Assembly (NCBI GenBank): GCA_031367105.1
Contig: JANLPG010000095.1
Span: 1-64,000, forward strand
Source of the DNA: Palsa-1233 sp031367105
GTDB taxonomy: Bacteria > Gemmatimonadota > Gemmatimonadetes > Gemmatimonadales > GWC2-71-9
Direction: 5' to 3'
Length of the DNA stretch: 64,000 nucleotides
In this document: positions 25,647 to 33,987 of the stretch, one piece after another
Position numbering within the stretch: the stretch's first letter is position 1
How the letters are laid out: each line of letters opens with the position of its first letter
Notes under the pieces: generated by a model
Database searches by the model: none
The model's input: the letters and a program-made list of their open reading frames with translations, nothing else
What the model was told of the DNA's origin: nothing
Position numbers and translations under genes: made by a program

Positions 25647-26479
25647 GTCCCTCCTGGTGGCGAATCGCGATCAGCTGCCGCGAGGAAGACACCGATGCCG
25701 TTGCGGCTGCGCTGGTTCAGTCGACGGGGCAGGGCGTTGAGGAGCCCGATGGCGGATCGCTGCTGACCGTGGCGATGTCCGAAGTGGATGCCAAGCGGAT
25801 TGTGGCCGACCTCTCCGTGCTATTCCGGGAGCTGGAAGGTGTCGTCACTCCACTCGAGCCGGTCGACTGGTCGATCAAGTGGCGCGAGGGCATCGTGACG
25901 CGAGTATTCGGAAGACTCGTGCTGACTCCCTCGTGGTTGCCGGTGTCACCCGGCGATGATCAGGTCGTCGTGACCCTCGATCCGGAGTCCGCATTCGGGA
26001 GCGGAGAGCACGGCTCGACCCGCGCCGCGCTGGCATTGCTCGAGCGACACAGTGCGCCCGGTCAGCGGATGCTCGATTTCGGGAGCGGTTCGGGAATTCT
26101 GGCGATCGCTGCCGCCAAACTCGGCGCTACCAGCGCGATCGGCATCGAGGTCGACGACGAGGCATTTCCAATCGCCGAAGCCAACGCGAGGCGAAACGGC
26201 GTCGCCGATCGTGTCACTTTTCTGGTTGGTGACGCGGGCGAGCTGGGTGTGCTCGCGGGGCCCGCCGAGCTGATCTGTTCCAACATCCTCCGTTCGGTGA
26301 ATACGCTGCTCCTTCCCAGCATCGAGAAAGCGCTGCTACCGCACGGGGTTGCGATCTTCTCGGGGATGGAGGACGCCGAGGAAGAACTTTTCCGGCCGGT
26401 CCTCGAGCGCCAGGGGCTCGCCGTGGTCGAGTCGATTCACGATGCCGGTTGGTGGGGCGTGGCTACGCGCCGGCGATGA
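25643..26479 (+). CDS. prmA: Ribosomal protein L11 methyltransferase PrmA
   Basis: 278 residues, starting at GTG within the dnaJ stop (GTGA). A substrate-recognition N domain precedes a class I methyltransferase with the SAM motif MLDFGSGSGILAIAAAKLGA, acidic IEVDD, and SNILRSVN at the PrmA N-I/L active site, ending HDAGWWGVATRR. The FGSGEHGSTRAAL segment just before is a PrmA hallmark (FGTGxHxTT). It trimethylates L11 amino groups. The gene order dnaJ-prmA-rsmE is widely conserved. Confidence 0.92.
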   Translation: MSPSWWRIAISCREEDTDAVAAALVQSTGQGVEEPDGGSLLTVAMSEVDAKRIVADLSVLFRELEGVVTPLEPVDWSIKWREGIVTRVFGRLVLTPSWLPVSPGDDQVVVTLDPESAFGSGEHGSTRAALALLERHSAPGQRMLDFGSGSGILAIAAAKLGATSAIGIEVDDEAFPIAEANARRNGVADRVTFLVGDAGELGVLAGPAELICSNILRSVNTLLLPSIEKALLPHGVAIFSGMEDAEEELFRPVLERQGLAVVESIHDAGWWGVATRRR

Positions 26480-27198
26480 TGCGCTTCTTTGCCACGCCAG
26501 GCACCCTGATCGAAGGCGCCCTGATCGCCCTCGAGGAGACCGAGGCGCACCACGCCGAAGTGCGCCGCGGCGCCGAAGGGGAGCCGGTCGAGCTGCTGGA
26601 CGGCCAGGGTGCGATTGGCGTGGGGACCCTCGAACGCAGTGGCAAGCACTGGAACGCACGACTCACCGCCATTCGAGGATATCCGGAACCCGCCCCGCTG
26701 GTGCTCGCGCTCGGTGCCGGTGATCGTGACCGCTTCCTCGCGGTGGCGCAGCAGTGTGGCGAGCTCGGGCTGACGCGTCTGGTGCCAGTCGAGACGGAGC
26801 GATCGCGTCAGGTCGAGAGTCGGCTGCGCGGTGCAGGGGTCGAGAAGGCACGGCGACGTGCCCGCGAGGCCTGCAAACAGTCCGGCAATCCGTGGCTGCC
26901 CGTCATTGATGACGTGATGCCCTTGACCGAACTGGGGATGACCGGGAGCGGAGTGCGCTGGCTTTTCGGCGACCCGACGGGCTCGCCGCTCGGGGCGCTC
27001 CGCGCCGAGGAAGCGGTGGGGTGGGTGATCGGACCAGAGGGAGGCTTCACGCCCCCAGAAGTGGGGTGGCTGCGCGAACGACTCGACGCCACGGGAGTCT
27101 GGTTCGGGCCGCATATCCTGCGATTCGAGACGGCGGCCGTCGCGGCCGCGGTGCTAACCCTGCAACAGCGCGAGCGCGCGCGCCTCGGCGTACAATGA
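26476..27198 (+). CDS. rsmE: 16S rRNA (uracil-1498-N3)-methyltransferase RsmE
   Basis: 240 residues. A PUA-like N domain (HHAEVRRGAEGEPVELLDGQG) is followed by a SPOUT knot with the RsmE signature KQSGNPWLP and the C-terminal IGPEGGFTPPEVGWL and ILRFETAAVAA motifs. It methylates U1498 in the decoding centre of the 30S subunit. The first of two tandem ATG codons overlaps the prmA stop; either could be used. Confidence 0.95.
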   Translation: MMRFFATPGTLIEGALIALEETEAHHAEVRRGAEGEPVELLDGQGAIGVGTLERSGKHWNARLTAIRGYPEPAPLVLALGAGDRDRFLAVAQQCGELGLTRLVPVETERSRQVESRLRGAGVEKARRRAREACKQSGNPWLPVIDDVMPLTELGMTGSGVRWLFGDPTGSPLGALRAEEAVGWVIGPEGGFTPPEVGWLRERLDATGVWFGPHILRFETAAVAAAVLTLQQRERARLGVQ

Positions 27199-27542
27199 CC
27201 GATTGCATCTTCTGCAAGATTGCGACCGGCGATATTCCTGCGGAGATCATTGCGCGCAACGAGCACGCCGTGGCCTTCCGTGACCTGAACCCACAGGCGC
27301 CGACGCACGTCCTCGTGATCCCGGTGGCGCACCTCAGCTCCGCTGCCGACGCGACGGGTGCCGCAGGGCGCAGGATCCTCGGTGAGGTCACCGCGCTCGG
27401 CGTCGAAGTCGCCGCCACCCTCGGGCTGGTCGCCAGCGGCTACCGACTGGTGATCAACACGGGGAGTGATGGCGGCCAGAGCGTAGGGCACCTCCACCTT
27501 CACTTGCTCGGCGGGCGGCAGCTGCACTGGCCGCCAGGATGA
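27195..27542 (+). CDS. hinT: HIT-family purine nucleoside phosphoramidase, HinT-like
   Basis: 115 residues. CIFCKIATGDIPAEII at the N terminus and the histidine triad in GHLHLHLLGGR near residue 100 define the HIT family; both Cys of the CxxC zinc-like motif are kept. HinT enzymes hydrolyse AMP-lysine and other nucleoside phosphoramidates in the cytoplasm. The C terminus (RQLHWPPG) is the typical HinT end. It overlaps rsmE by four bases. Confidence 0.94.
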   Translation: MTDCIFCKIATGDIPAEIIARNEHAVAFRDLNPQAPTHVLVIPVAHLSSAADATGAAGRRILGEVTALGVEVAATLGLVASGYRLVINTGSDGGQSVGHLHLHLLGGRQLHWPPG

Positions 27543-27578
27543 CCGCCGGGGTGTGCCTCGACGTGCGCACGCCCCTGC

Positions 27579-28105
27579 TCAAGGGGTTCGTCGCATTCCC
27601 AAGGCGCGAAAGGTCAGCAAGTGCCCCAGCAGTGCCGACATCACCATCACCGTTGGCAACCAGACCCAGGGCGCGACGATCACCCAGACGTTGGCCGGCG
27701 AGTTCATGAAGAGCCGGAACGGTGTTGGGGCTGACAGCATCGCGACCGCCATGATGTTTACCAGCAGTGCTAATCCCATCACATTCCAGAGGAACACCAA
27801 CCGGACCGGGCGTTCGTCGCGCACCAGCCAGATGGCGAGCGGGATCGCCGTGATGCCGGTCACGATATCAAGATTCCTGGCACTGTAACTCATCTGGATC
27901 GGCATCAGTCCACGGCGGTGAGGGCCAGCCATCCGAACGCAGCCGCCGCCGCCAAGGTGGTGCTCCGCGTCACCACGTCGGGAGGGGCCCCGTCGCGTGT
28001 CCACGCGCGATTCACCGCGAAGGCGAAGAGGGCGGCCAGGAAGAGCGCCAGTCCGACGAACCCGACGCGGAGCAGGGGTGAACCAGCGGGGAGGAGCGCT
28101 GACAT
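27579..28105 (-). pseudogene. Broken small membrane protein gene (two out-of-frame pieces)
   Basis: Two minus-strand reading frames abut. The upstream piece (27905-28105, 66 residues, from ATG at 28105) has one membrane helix and ends LALTAVD; the downstream piece (27579-27905, 108 residues) starts MPIQMSYSARNLDIVTG and has about three helices. They meet as TGATG. From memory, proteins with the PIQM-x-NxDIxTG block are single chains of about 200 residues in which 55-70 residues separate these two parts, so a deletion with frame loss is likely. Coupled translation of two real small proteins is the alternative. No function is known to me. Confidence 0.5.
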
Positions 28106-28287
28106 CGGAGGGGTCCAGTTCGGGTGGGCCGGCGGGCAGCGGTCGGGGTCGGCTCGGGATCAGGGGCAATCTGCCCCGCGAAACGGCTCCCGGTAATGTC
28201 CAGCGGAGGGATTCCGATCGGCGGTACGCGGCCCTGACCCACTCGGGGCCGGTACCGCCACGGGTTGCCCCCACCCCGACCGACCGG

Positions 28288-28316
28288 TTGCCTCGACCGC
28301 TCTCGCCCGTTAAGCT
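28288..28316 (+). promoter_or_regulatory. Possible promoter for rpsU
   Basis: TTGCCT (28288-28293) and TAAGCT (28311-28316) are 17 bases apart, 57 bases before the rpsU ATG. The -35 box matches four and the -10 box three of six consensus bases, so this is tentative. The remainder of 28106-28373 shows nothing else. Confidence 0.35.
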
Positions 28317-28373
28317 TTCCTGAGCTATGCACCAACCGCTCCCTGACCGGAGCATGAGAGGGGTGATTTTTTA

Positions 28374-28565
28374 ATGTCGGAAGTCGTCATCCACGAGGAT
28401 GAAAGCTTCGAGCGCGCACTGAAGCGCTTCAAGAAGAAGTGCGAGAAGGCCGGGATCCTGTCGGATCTTCGCAAGCATCGCCACTACGAGAAGCCGAGCG
28501 AGAAGCGGAAGCGCAAGATGAACGCCGCACAGCGCAAGACGCGTCGTCGCCCGTCCCATGCCTGA
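28374..28565 (+). CDS. rpsU: 30S ribosomal protein S21
   Basis: 63 residues, rich in Lys and Arg, with the S21 pattern ESFERALKRFKKKCEKAG and the RHRHYEKPSEKRKRK-like basic middle. S21 sits on the 30S platform and helps mRNA base pairing. GAGAGGGG lies upstream of the ATG, then an unusual T6 run directly before it. The last eight bases overlap the start of yqeY. The rpsU-yqeY pair is common in bacteria. Confidence 0.96.
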   Translation: MSEVVIHEDESFERALKRFKKKCEKAGILSDLRKHRHYEKPSEKRKRKMNAAQRKTRRRPSHA

Positions 28566-28998
28566 GATTGCCGCCCGTCTGCGCGCCGACCAGGTTGTCG
28601 CGCGGAAGGCGTCAGACAAGGACCGAACCCTGGTACTGGGAACGGTCCTTTCGTCGTTCAAGAATCGCGAGATCGAACTCGGCCGAGAGCCCACCGACGA
28701 CGAAATCGCCGATATCCTCCGGAAACAGATCAAGCAGCGCTTCGACTCGGTGGAACAATTCACCAAGGCGGCGCGGTTGGATCTGGTCGCCAAGGAGGAG
28801 TATGAGATCGGCATATTGCGCGGGTACCTCCCCCCGGAAGCCGATCCGGAGGCGATCCGTGCCGCCGCGCGTGATGCGATCGCCGCCGGTGCGAACGATA
28901 TCGGCCAGGTGATGGCAGCATTGATGGGACGCTTCAAGGGGAAGGCTGACGGCAAAGTGATCAACCAGATTGCCCGAGAGGCACTGCAGCAGGGATGA
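28558..28998 (+). CDS. yqeY: GatB/YqeY domain protein
   Basis: 146 residues. It is a stand-alone YqeY domain with DKDRTLVLGTVLSSFKNREIEL, EEYEIGILRGYLPP and the closing GKADGKVINQIAREAL tail. YqeY resembles the tail domain of GatB and is thought to touch tRNA or its amidotransferase, but its role is unproven. It starts inside rpsU and overlaps mutS2 by four bases (ATGA). Confidence 0.9.
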   Translation: MPEIAARLRADQVVARKASDKDRTLVLGTVLSSFKNREIELGREPTDDEIADILRKQIKQRFDSVEQFTKAARLDLVAKEEYEIGILRGYLPPEADPEAIRAAARDAIAAGANDIGQVMAALMGRFKGKADGKVINQIAREALQQG

Positions 28999-31439
28999 CC
29001 GTCTCAGCGATAGTCCCGCACGGGGTGCGGTCCTTCACGGAGGACGGCACCCCGTCGCCATTGGACCCCGCGCACTCTGCGGATGCACTCGACGCCCTCG
29101 AATTCGAGGTCGCGCTCGAGGTTGTGGCCGAGTATGCCGTGGGGCCGCTCGGCGCGGAAGCGCTGCGGGCACGGCGCCCCAGCGCGAACGCGGACTGGAT
29201 CCGGTTCGAGCTGGCGTACGTCGGTGAAATCGTGGCACTATTGCGCCGGGGCGAATCGGTTTCGATCGCGCCGGTGCCCGAGTTGCGGGGCGCCCTGGGC
29301 CGCCTGCGGGTCGAAGGGAGTGTGTTGGAGCTGGGGGAACTCGTCGATATCAAGTCCACGCTGGCGGCCGGTCGCGCGGTGGCAGCGGAGCTGGAGCGCG
29401 TCGCCGAGTCGTGCCCGAGAGTTGCAGCACTTCGTGTTCCGCCCGCCGACCGGGCCATCGAGCGCCTGCTCGAACGCTCGATCGGCGATGATGGCGAGCT
29501 GCTCGACACTGCCTCGCCCGCACTCGCCGCGGCTCGCCGCGAAGTGCATACGGCGCGGGAGCGGCTGGTGCGGCGACTCGAATCGCTCCTCCGAGATCTG
29601 GACAGTTCCGCCGTCGCCGGCGGGGCGAGTGTGACGATGCGCGGGGGGCGCTACGTGATTCCGGTGCGGCGCGACGCCCGCTCCCGTCCCGATGGCATCA
29701 TCCACGACGAATCAGGAAGTGCGGGGACGCTCTTCATCGAACCGACCGCTGCCATCGAACTGGGCAACGCGGTGCGCGCGTCGGTGCTCGCCGAGGAGCG
29801 CGAAGTGCTCAAGGTGCTGCGCGAGCTGACCGAAGCGTTGCGGCCAGCACGGGAGTTCATCCGCGCGCTGCACGTCGTCGCGGTGGAAATCGACACGATC
29901 GTCGCCCGGGCACGCTGGGCACTGGCGACCCACGGTGAGGTCCCCGAAATCGTGGGGGCAGGCGGGGCGCTGGTGTTGCGCGACGCCCGCCATCCGCTCC
30001 TGCTGGCACGGGGGCTAACCGTGGTCCCGTTCGACCTCGTGCTGGATCCCGGGGAGCGGACGCTGCTGATTTCAGGACCCAACACGGGCGGCAAGACCGT
30101 CCTGCTCAAGGCGACCGGGTTGATGCTCGCCCTGGCGCAGAGCGGCATTGTGCCTCCCGTCGGCTCGAGGAGCGTGCTCCCGATCGTGCAGCGATTCTTT
30201 GCAGACATCGGCGATCATCAGTCACTCGCGGCCGACCTCTCCACCTTCTCGGCACACGTGGCCGAGTTGCGTCGGATTCTTGACGCCGCGGACTCCTCCA
30301 CGCTGGTCATACTGGACGAAGTCGGCTCCGGCACCGATCCGGCCGAAGGCGGCGCGCTCGCGATGGCGGTGCTCGAGACGTTGACCCTGCGGGGCACCCT
30401 GACGCTGGCCACCACACACCTGGGTACCCTCAAGACCCTCGCGACGCGCGTGCCCGGGGTCGTGAATGGGTCGCTGCATTTTGACGCGGCGACGCTCTCA
30501 CCTAGCTACCGCTTCACCAAGGGAATCCCCGGCCGTTCCTACGGGCTCGCGATCGCACGGCGCCTCGGCGTGGATGCCACCGTCCTCGCCAAAGCGGAGA
30601 CGCTGGTGCCGGAAGCGGAGCGGGAGCTCGACCGACTGCTCGCCGCAGTCGAGGCGCGGGAGCAATCGCTGACGCGCGAGGAGCGGGATGTTGCCGAGCG
30701 ATTGGGTGAAGTGGAGCGTCGGGAGGCTGTGGCGGGAGTGACCGAGTCGGCCCTGCTGGCGCGTGAGTCGGCACTGAAGCGACAGGAGAAGGACGCCGAG
30801 CGCGACCGCGCCCGGCTGGCCAAAGCGTATCTGCTCGAGGCTCGGAAGCGGGTAGAGGAGGCGTTGACGCTGGCCAAAGGTGCCGTGGAGGAGGCAGGCG
30901 CCCGCGAGGCACGCCGCATCCTGGAGGATGGCGTCCGCGAAGAGAGCCGCCGACTCGACGAACCCGACCCACTTCCGGTAGGTGCCGGGGAGCGCCTCGC
31001 GGTGGGGGCGCGGGTGCGGCTGACGACTGGTTCGACCGGCGATGTGGTCGAGTTGCGCAGCGACGGCAAAGCCGTCGTCGTGGTCGGCACAATGCGTCTG
31101 ATCGTGACGGCGAAGTCGCTGGTCCTGCTTGGCCGGGATGCCCGTCACAACACGCCGAAGCCGGAGCGCACGGCGGTCGATGCACCAACACTCGAGGCCG
31201 CCTACGAGATAGACTTGCGCGGGATGCGGGCCGATGAGGCGGAGTCGGTGGTGTATTCGGCAATTGACGGCGCCACCCTCGCCGAGCAGCCGCAGCTTCG
31301 TATCATTCACGGAATGGGCACTGGAGTCTTGCGCGATGTCGTGCACCACCTGCTGAAAAGCGATCGGCGGGTTGCTTCATTCGATTTCGCACCGCGGCAG
31401 CAAGGTGGCGTCGGCGTGACTATCGCGGTCTTCCGCTAG
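28995..31439 (+). CDS. mutS2: Endonuclease MutS2
   Basis: 814 residues. It lacks the mismatch-reading N domain of MutS. The core and clamp helices come first, then the ABC ATPase with Walker A SGPNTGGKTVLLK at about 356-368 and Walker B STLVILDEVGSGTDPAEGGALA, a long coiled coil rich in Glu and Arg, and a C-terminal Smr nuclease domain with DLRGMRADEAE and HGMGTGVLR. MutS2 acts against recombination and, in Bacillus, splits collided ribosomes. It sits between yqeY and dnaG with no gap. Confidence 0.95.
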   Translation: MTVSAIVPHGVRSFTEDGTPSPLDPAHSADALDALEFEVALEVVAEYAVGPLGAEALRARRPSANADWIRFELAYVGEIVALLRRGESVSIAPVPELRGALGRLRVEGSVLELGELVDIKSTLAAGRAVAAELERVAESCPRVAALRVPPADRAIERLLERSIGDDGELLDTASPALAAARREVHTARERLVRRLESLLRDLDSSAVAGGASVTMRGGRYVIPVRRDARSRPDGIIHDESGSAGTLFIEPTAAIELGNAVRASVLAEEREVLKVLRELTEALRPAREFIRALHVVAVEIDTIVARARWALATHGEVPEIVGAGGALVLRDARHPLLLARGLTVVPFDLVLDPGERTLLISGPNTGGKTVLLKATGLMLALAQSGIVPPVGSRSVLPIVQRFFADIGDHQSLAADLSTFSAHVAELRRILDAADSSTLVILDEVGSGTDPAEGGALAMAVLETLTLRGTLTLATTHLGTLKTLATRVPGVVNGSLHFDAATLSPSYRFTKGIPGRSYGLAIARRLGVDATVLAKAETLVPEAERELDRLLAAVEAREQSLTREERDVAERLGEVERREAVAGVTESALLARESALKRQEKDAERDRARLAKAYLLEARKRVEEALTLAKGAVEEAGAREARRILEDGVREESRRLDEPDPLPVGAGERLAVGARVRLTTGSTGDVVELRSDGKAVVVVGTMRLIVTAKSLVLLGRDARHNTPKPERTAVDAPTLEAAYEIDLRGMRADEAESVVYSAIDGATLAEQPQLRIIHGMGTGVLRDVVHHLLKSDRRVASFDFAPRQQGGVGVTIAVFR

Positions 31440-33251
31440 ATGGCCCGCATTCCCGACGAACTCATCGAGCGGGTGCGCGACACTGCCGACCTGCTTGAGA
31501 TCGTTCAGGAGGCGGTCCAGTTGAAGCGGCAGGGGAGCGACTATCGTGGACCCTGCCCGTTTCACAACGGTACCGGACGCAACTTTGCAGTGATCCCGAA
31601 GAAGAACCTCTATTACTGCTTCGTCTGCCACGCTTCCGGTGACGTCTTCACCTGGTATCGCGAGCGGTTCGGGATGGATTATCCCACCGCAGTGCGAGAG
31701 GTAGCGCGCCGCTACAACATCGTGATCCCGGATGCGATCGAGCGTGCCGGTCCCGACCCGCGCGAGCCGCTCTATCAGGCGGCGGACGCGGCGCAGGGAT
31801 GGTTCGCGGCGCAACTGCGCGACAATCCCGAGGCGGAGACCGCGCGGCGGTACCTGCTGGAGCGCCAGTTCTCGCTCGATGCCGCAGCCGAGCTCGGCCT
31901 CGGCTATGCGCCGCGCGGCAACGAACTCATCGCGGCGATGAAGCAGCTGGGCATTCCTGATGAAGCGTTGCTCGAGGCGGCGCTGGTGATGCGGCGCGAG
32001 GATGGCACCTTCTACTCCCGGTTTCGGGGGCGACTGATATTCCCCATCCACGACCTGCGCGGCCGGACGGTGGCATTCGGTGGCCGGATCCTGGGAGCGG
32101 GTGAGCCGAAGTATCTCAACTCGCCGGAAACGCCAGTATTTCACAAGGGCGAGCAGCTCTACCACATCCATCTCGCCAAGCACGCGATCAGGAAGGCCGG
32201 TTTCGCCATCGTTGTCGAGGGATACTTCGATGTGCTTCGTCTGGCGCTTGCCGGCCTCGACCACGTCGTGGCACCACTTGGTACGGCGCTCACCGAGGCG
32301 CAGGCCACGCTCCTCAAGCGATACAGCGACGAAGTCATCCTCCTCTATGACAGCGATGGGCCGGGTCTGAAGGCGACCTTCCGGGCTGGGGATGTGCTCA
32401 TCGCCCACGGGGTCCGGGTCCGGGTCGCGACGATGCCGCCAGGCGAAGACCCCGATACCGTCGTGCAGCGGGGCGGGGTGGCGGCCCTCGATCCGATCCT
32501 GCGCGATGCGGTCGACCTGCTGGAGCGGAAGCTCCAGCTGCTCGAGGTGAAGGGGTGGTTCGGAGACGTCCGGCGGTCGCGAGAGGCACTTGACCGCCTG
32601 TTGTCGACGCTGCGGGCGGCGGCCGACCCGGTCACGCGGGAACTCTACATTTCACGCGTCGCCGAGCGGCTGGGGATCCCGCGCGAGGTGGTCGCCACGG
32701 AGGCCGCCGCCCGGCCGAGCTACGAGGGACCACGGCTCGCCGCGGTACCGGAGGCGCCGTCGCGTCGGACAGCGTCGCCGCTGGTCGACCGGGGTCCGCG
32801 ACCCCCGGGGGCGGAAATCGAGCGGAAGCTGCTTCGGCTGCTGCTGCATCGGCCGGACTGGCTGGCGCGCGCGCGCGAAGAAATCCCGACGGACCGCTTC
32901 ACCGTTGCAGCGTTTCGGCGGATCTACGGCGTGCTCGCGGCACTCCCCTCCGACGCACCGATCGGTGACGCACTGCCTGGGCTCGATGAACGGGCCCGGG
33001 ACGCCTGGGATCGCCTCACCGAGGCGGGCGGGGCTCCCGAGGGTTACGATGTCGATCGGGAATACGTCGGCGCGCTCGAGGCACTGGAGGAGATCCACAA
33101 TTTTCCCGACATCGCCTCCGAGATCGATCCGATGGAGCGGCGGCGTCGCTGGCAGGCGCTCAGCAAGGAAGGACAGGCGCGGTTTAGGTTGTATCTTGCC
33201 ACTACCCCGAGGCCGCACGGCGGCCCCGGCGCTATGTCACCTGAGGAGTAA
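31440..33251 (+). CDS. dnaG: DNA primase DnaG
   Basis: 603 residues, starting on the base after mutS2 ends. The CHC2 zinc finger is CPFH with a later YYCFVCH; the TOPRIM core has GGRILGAGEPKYLNSPETPVF, VEGYFDVL and LLYDSDGPGL; a C-terminal helicase-binding part follows. It makes RNA primers for replication. The zinc-finger loop reads HNGTGRNFAV where most primases have HxEKTPSF, a mild departure. No rpoD follows, unlike the macromolecular synthesis operon of other bacteria. Confidence 0.95.
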   Translation: MARIPDELIERVRDTADLLEIVQEAVQLKRQGSDYRGPCPFHNGTGRNFAVIPKKNLYYCFVCHASGDVFTWYRERFGMDYPTAVREVARRYNIVIPDAIERAGPDPREPLYQAADAAQGWFAAQLRDNPEAETARRYLLERQFSLDAAAELGLGYAPRGNELIAAMKQLGIPDEALLEAALVMRREDGTFYSRFRGRLIFPIHDLRGRTVAFGGRILGAGEPKYLNSPETPVFHKGEQLYHIHLAKHAIRKAGFAIVVEGYFDVLRLALAGLDHVVAPLGTALTEAQATLLKRYSDEVILLYDSDGPGLKATFRAGDVLIAHGVRVRVATMPPGEDPDTVVQRGGVAALDPILRDAVDLLERKLQLLEVKGWFGDVRRSREALDRLLSTLRAAADPVTRELYISRVAERLGIPREVVATEAAARPSYEGPRLAAVPEAPSRRTASPLVDRGPRPPGAEIERKLLRLLLHRPDWLARAREEIPTDRFTVAAFRRIYGVLAALPSDAPIGDALPGLDERARDAWDRLTEAGGAPEGYDVDREYVGALEALEEIHNFPDIASEIDPMERRRRWQALSKEGQARFRLYLATTPRPHGGPGAMSPEE

Positions 33252-33256
33252 CAGCG

Positions 33257-33985
33257 ATGCATCCTGACCTTCCCAAGTTGCTGGACGTGCAGACCAAGGA
33301 TCGCCGACTCGCCGAAATGACCGCGCGAGTCCAGGAGATCGAGGTCGAGCGGGCTGCGCTCGACGTCGTGCTCGATCGGGTGCGCTCCGAGATCGCGTCC
33401 GCCACTAGGACGGCAGATGATATGGCCCGCCGCCGCGACGAGTTGGCCACGAAGCTCGACGGCCAGCGCACGAAACACGAAGCGCGACGCCAGCGACTGG
33501 AGCAGGAACGCAATCCTCGGGTGGCTGCGCAGCTGATGGCCGACGTCGAACTCGGGCGCTCGATCCTGACTCAGGAGGAGGGAGAGTGGCTGCGCCTCTC
33601 TGAAGACGTGTCGACGCGTACTGCAGCGGTGAAGGGGGCGCACGAGCGCCTGACGACTCTCGAGGCAGAGCAGGAGACGACGCGCGCGCTCCTCGACGGG
33701 CGGATGGCGGCGCTGGAGCTGGAACTTCTCACGGCGCGGAGCGATCGGGAAGCTTCGGCAAGTCAGCTCGATCGTACCCTCCGGGTCCGCTATGATCGGC
33801 TGCGAGGGTCGCGCACCAGCGAGATTCTGGTGCCAGCCGGCAACCCTCAGGGTCACGCCACCTGCACCGCCTGTTTCACCGCGATCCCTCGCTCGCGGAT
33901 CGGGCGGTTGCAGGCTGAGGGCCTGCTCCTCGATGGCTGCGAGATGTGCGGCGCGATCGTGTACCTCGCCGAGGTCACAGTCTGA
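33257..33985 (+). CDS. Coiled-coil zinc-ribbon protein, CdsZ-like
   Basis: 242 residues. Residues about 10-175 form a long antiparallel coiled coil; the C terminus has a C4 zinc ribbon (TCTACFTAIP, then GCEMCGAIVYL) with the conserved R-x-G-x-x-Q turn. This is the architecture of the zf-RING_7 or CdsZ family, often found near dnaG, rnhA or dedA genes and of unclear function, possibly in mRNA or protein handling. It lies five bases after dnaG and two before recJ. Confidence 0.8.
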   Translation: MHPDLPKLLDVQTKDRRLAEMTARVQEIEVERAALDVVLDRVRSEIASATRTADDMARRRDELATKLDGQRTKHEARRQRLEQERNPRVAAQLMADVELGRSILTQEEGEWLRLSEDVSTRTAAVKGAHERLTTLEAEQETTRALLDGRMAALELELLTARSDREASASQLDRTLRVRYDRLRGSRTSEILVPAGNPQGHATCTACFTAIPRSRIGRLQAEGLLLDGCEMCGAIVYLAEVTV

Positions 33986-33987
33986 CG

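Noticed and set aside
27560..27590. CCCCT-GCTCA-AGGGG stem at the end of the broken membrane gene as a terminator
   Set aside because: Only five pairs, overlaps the stop codon, and no T run on either strand.
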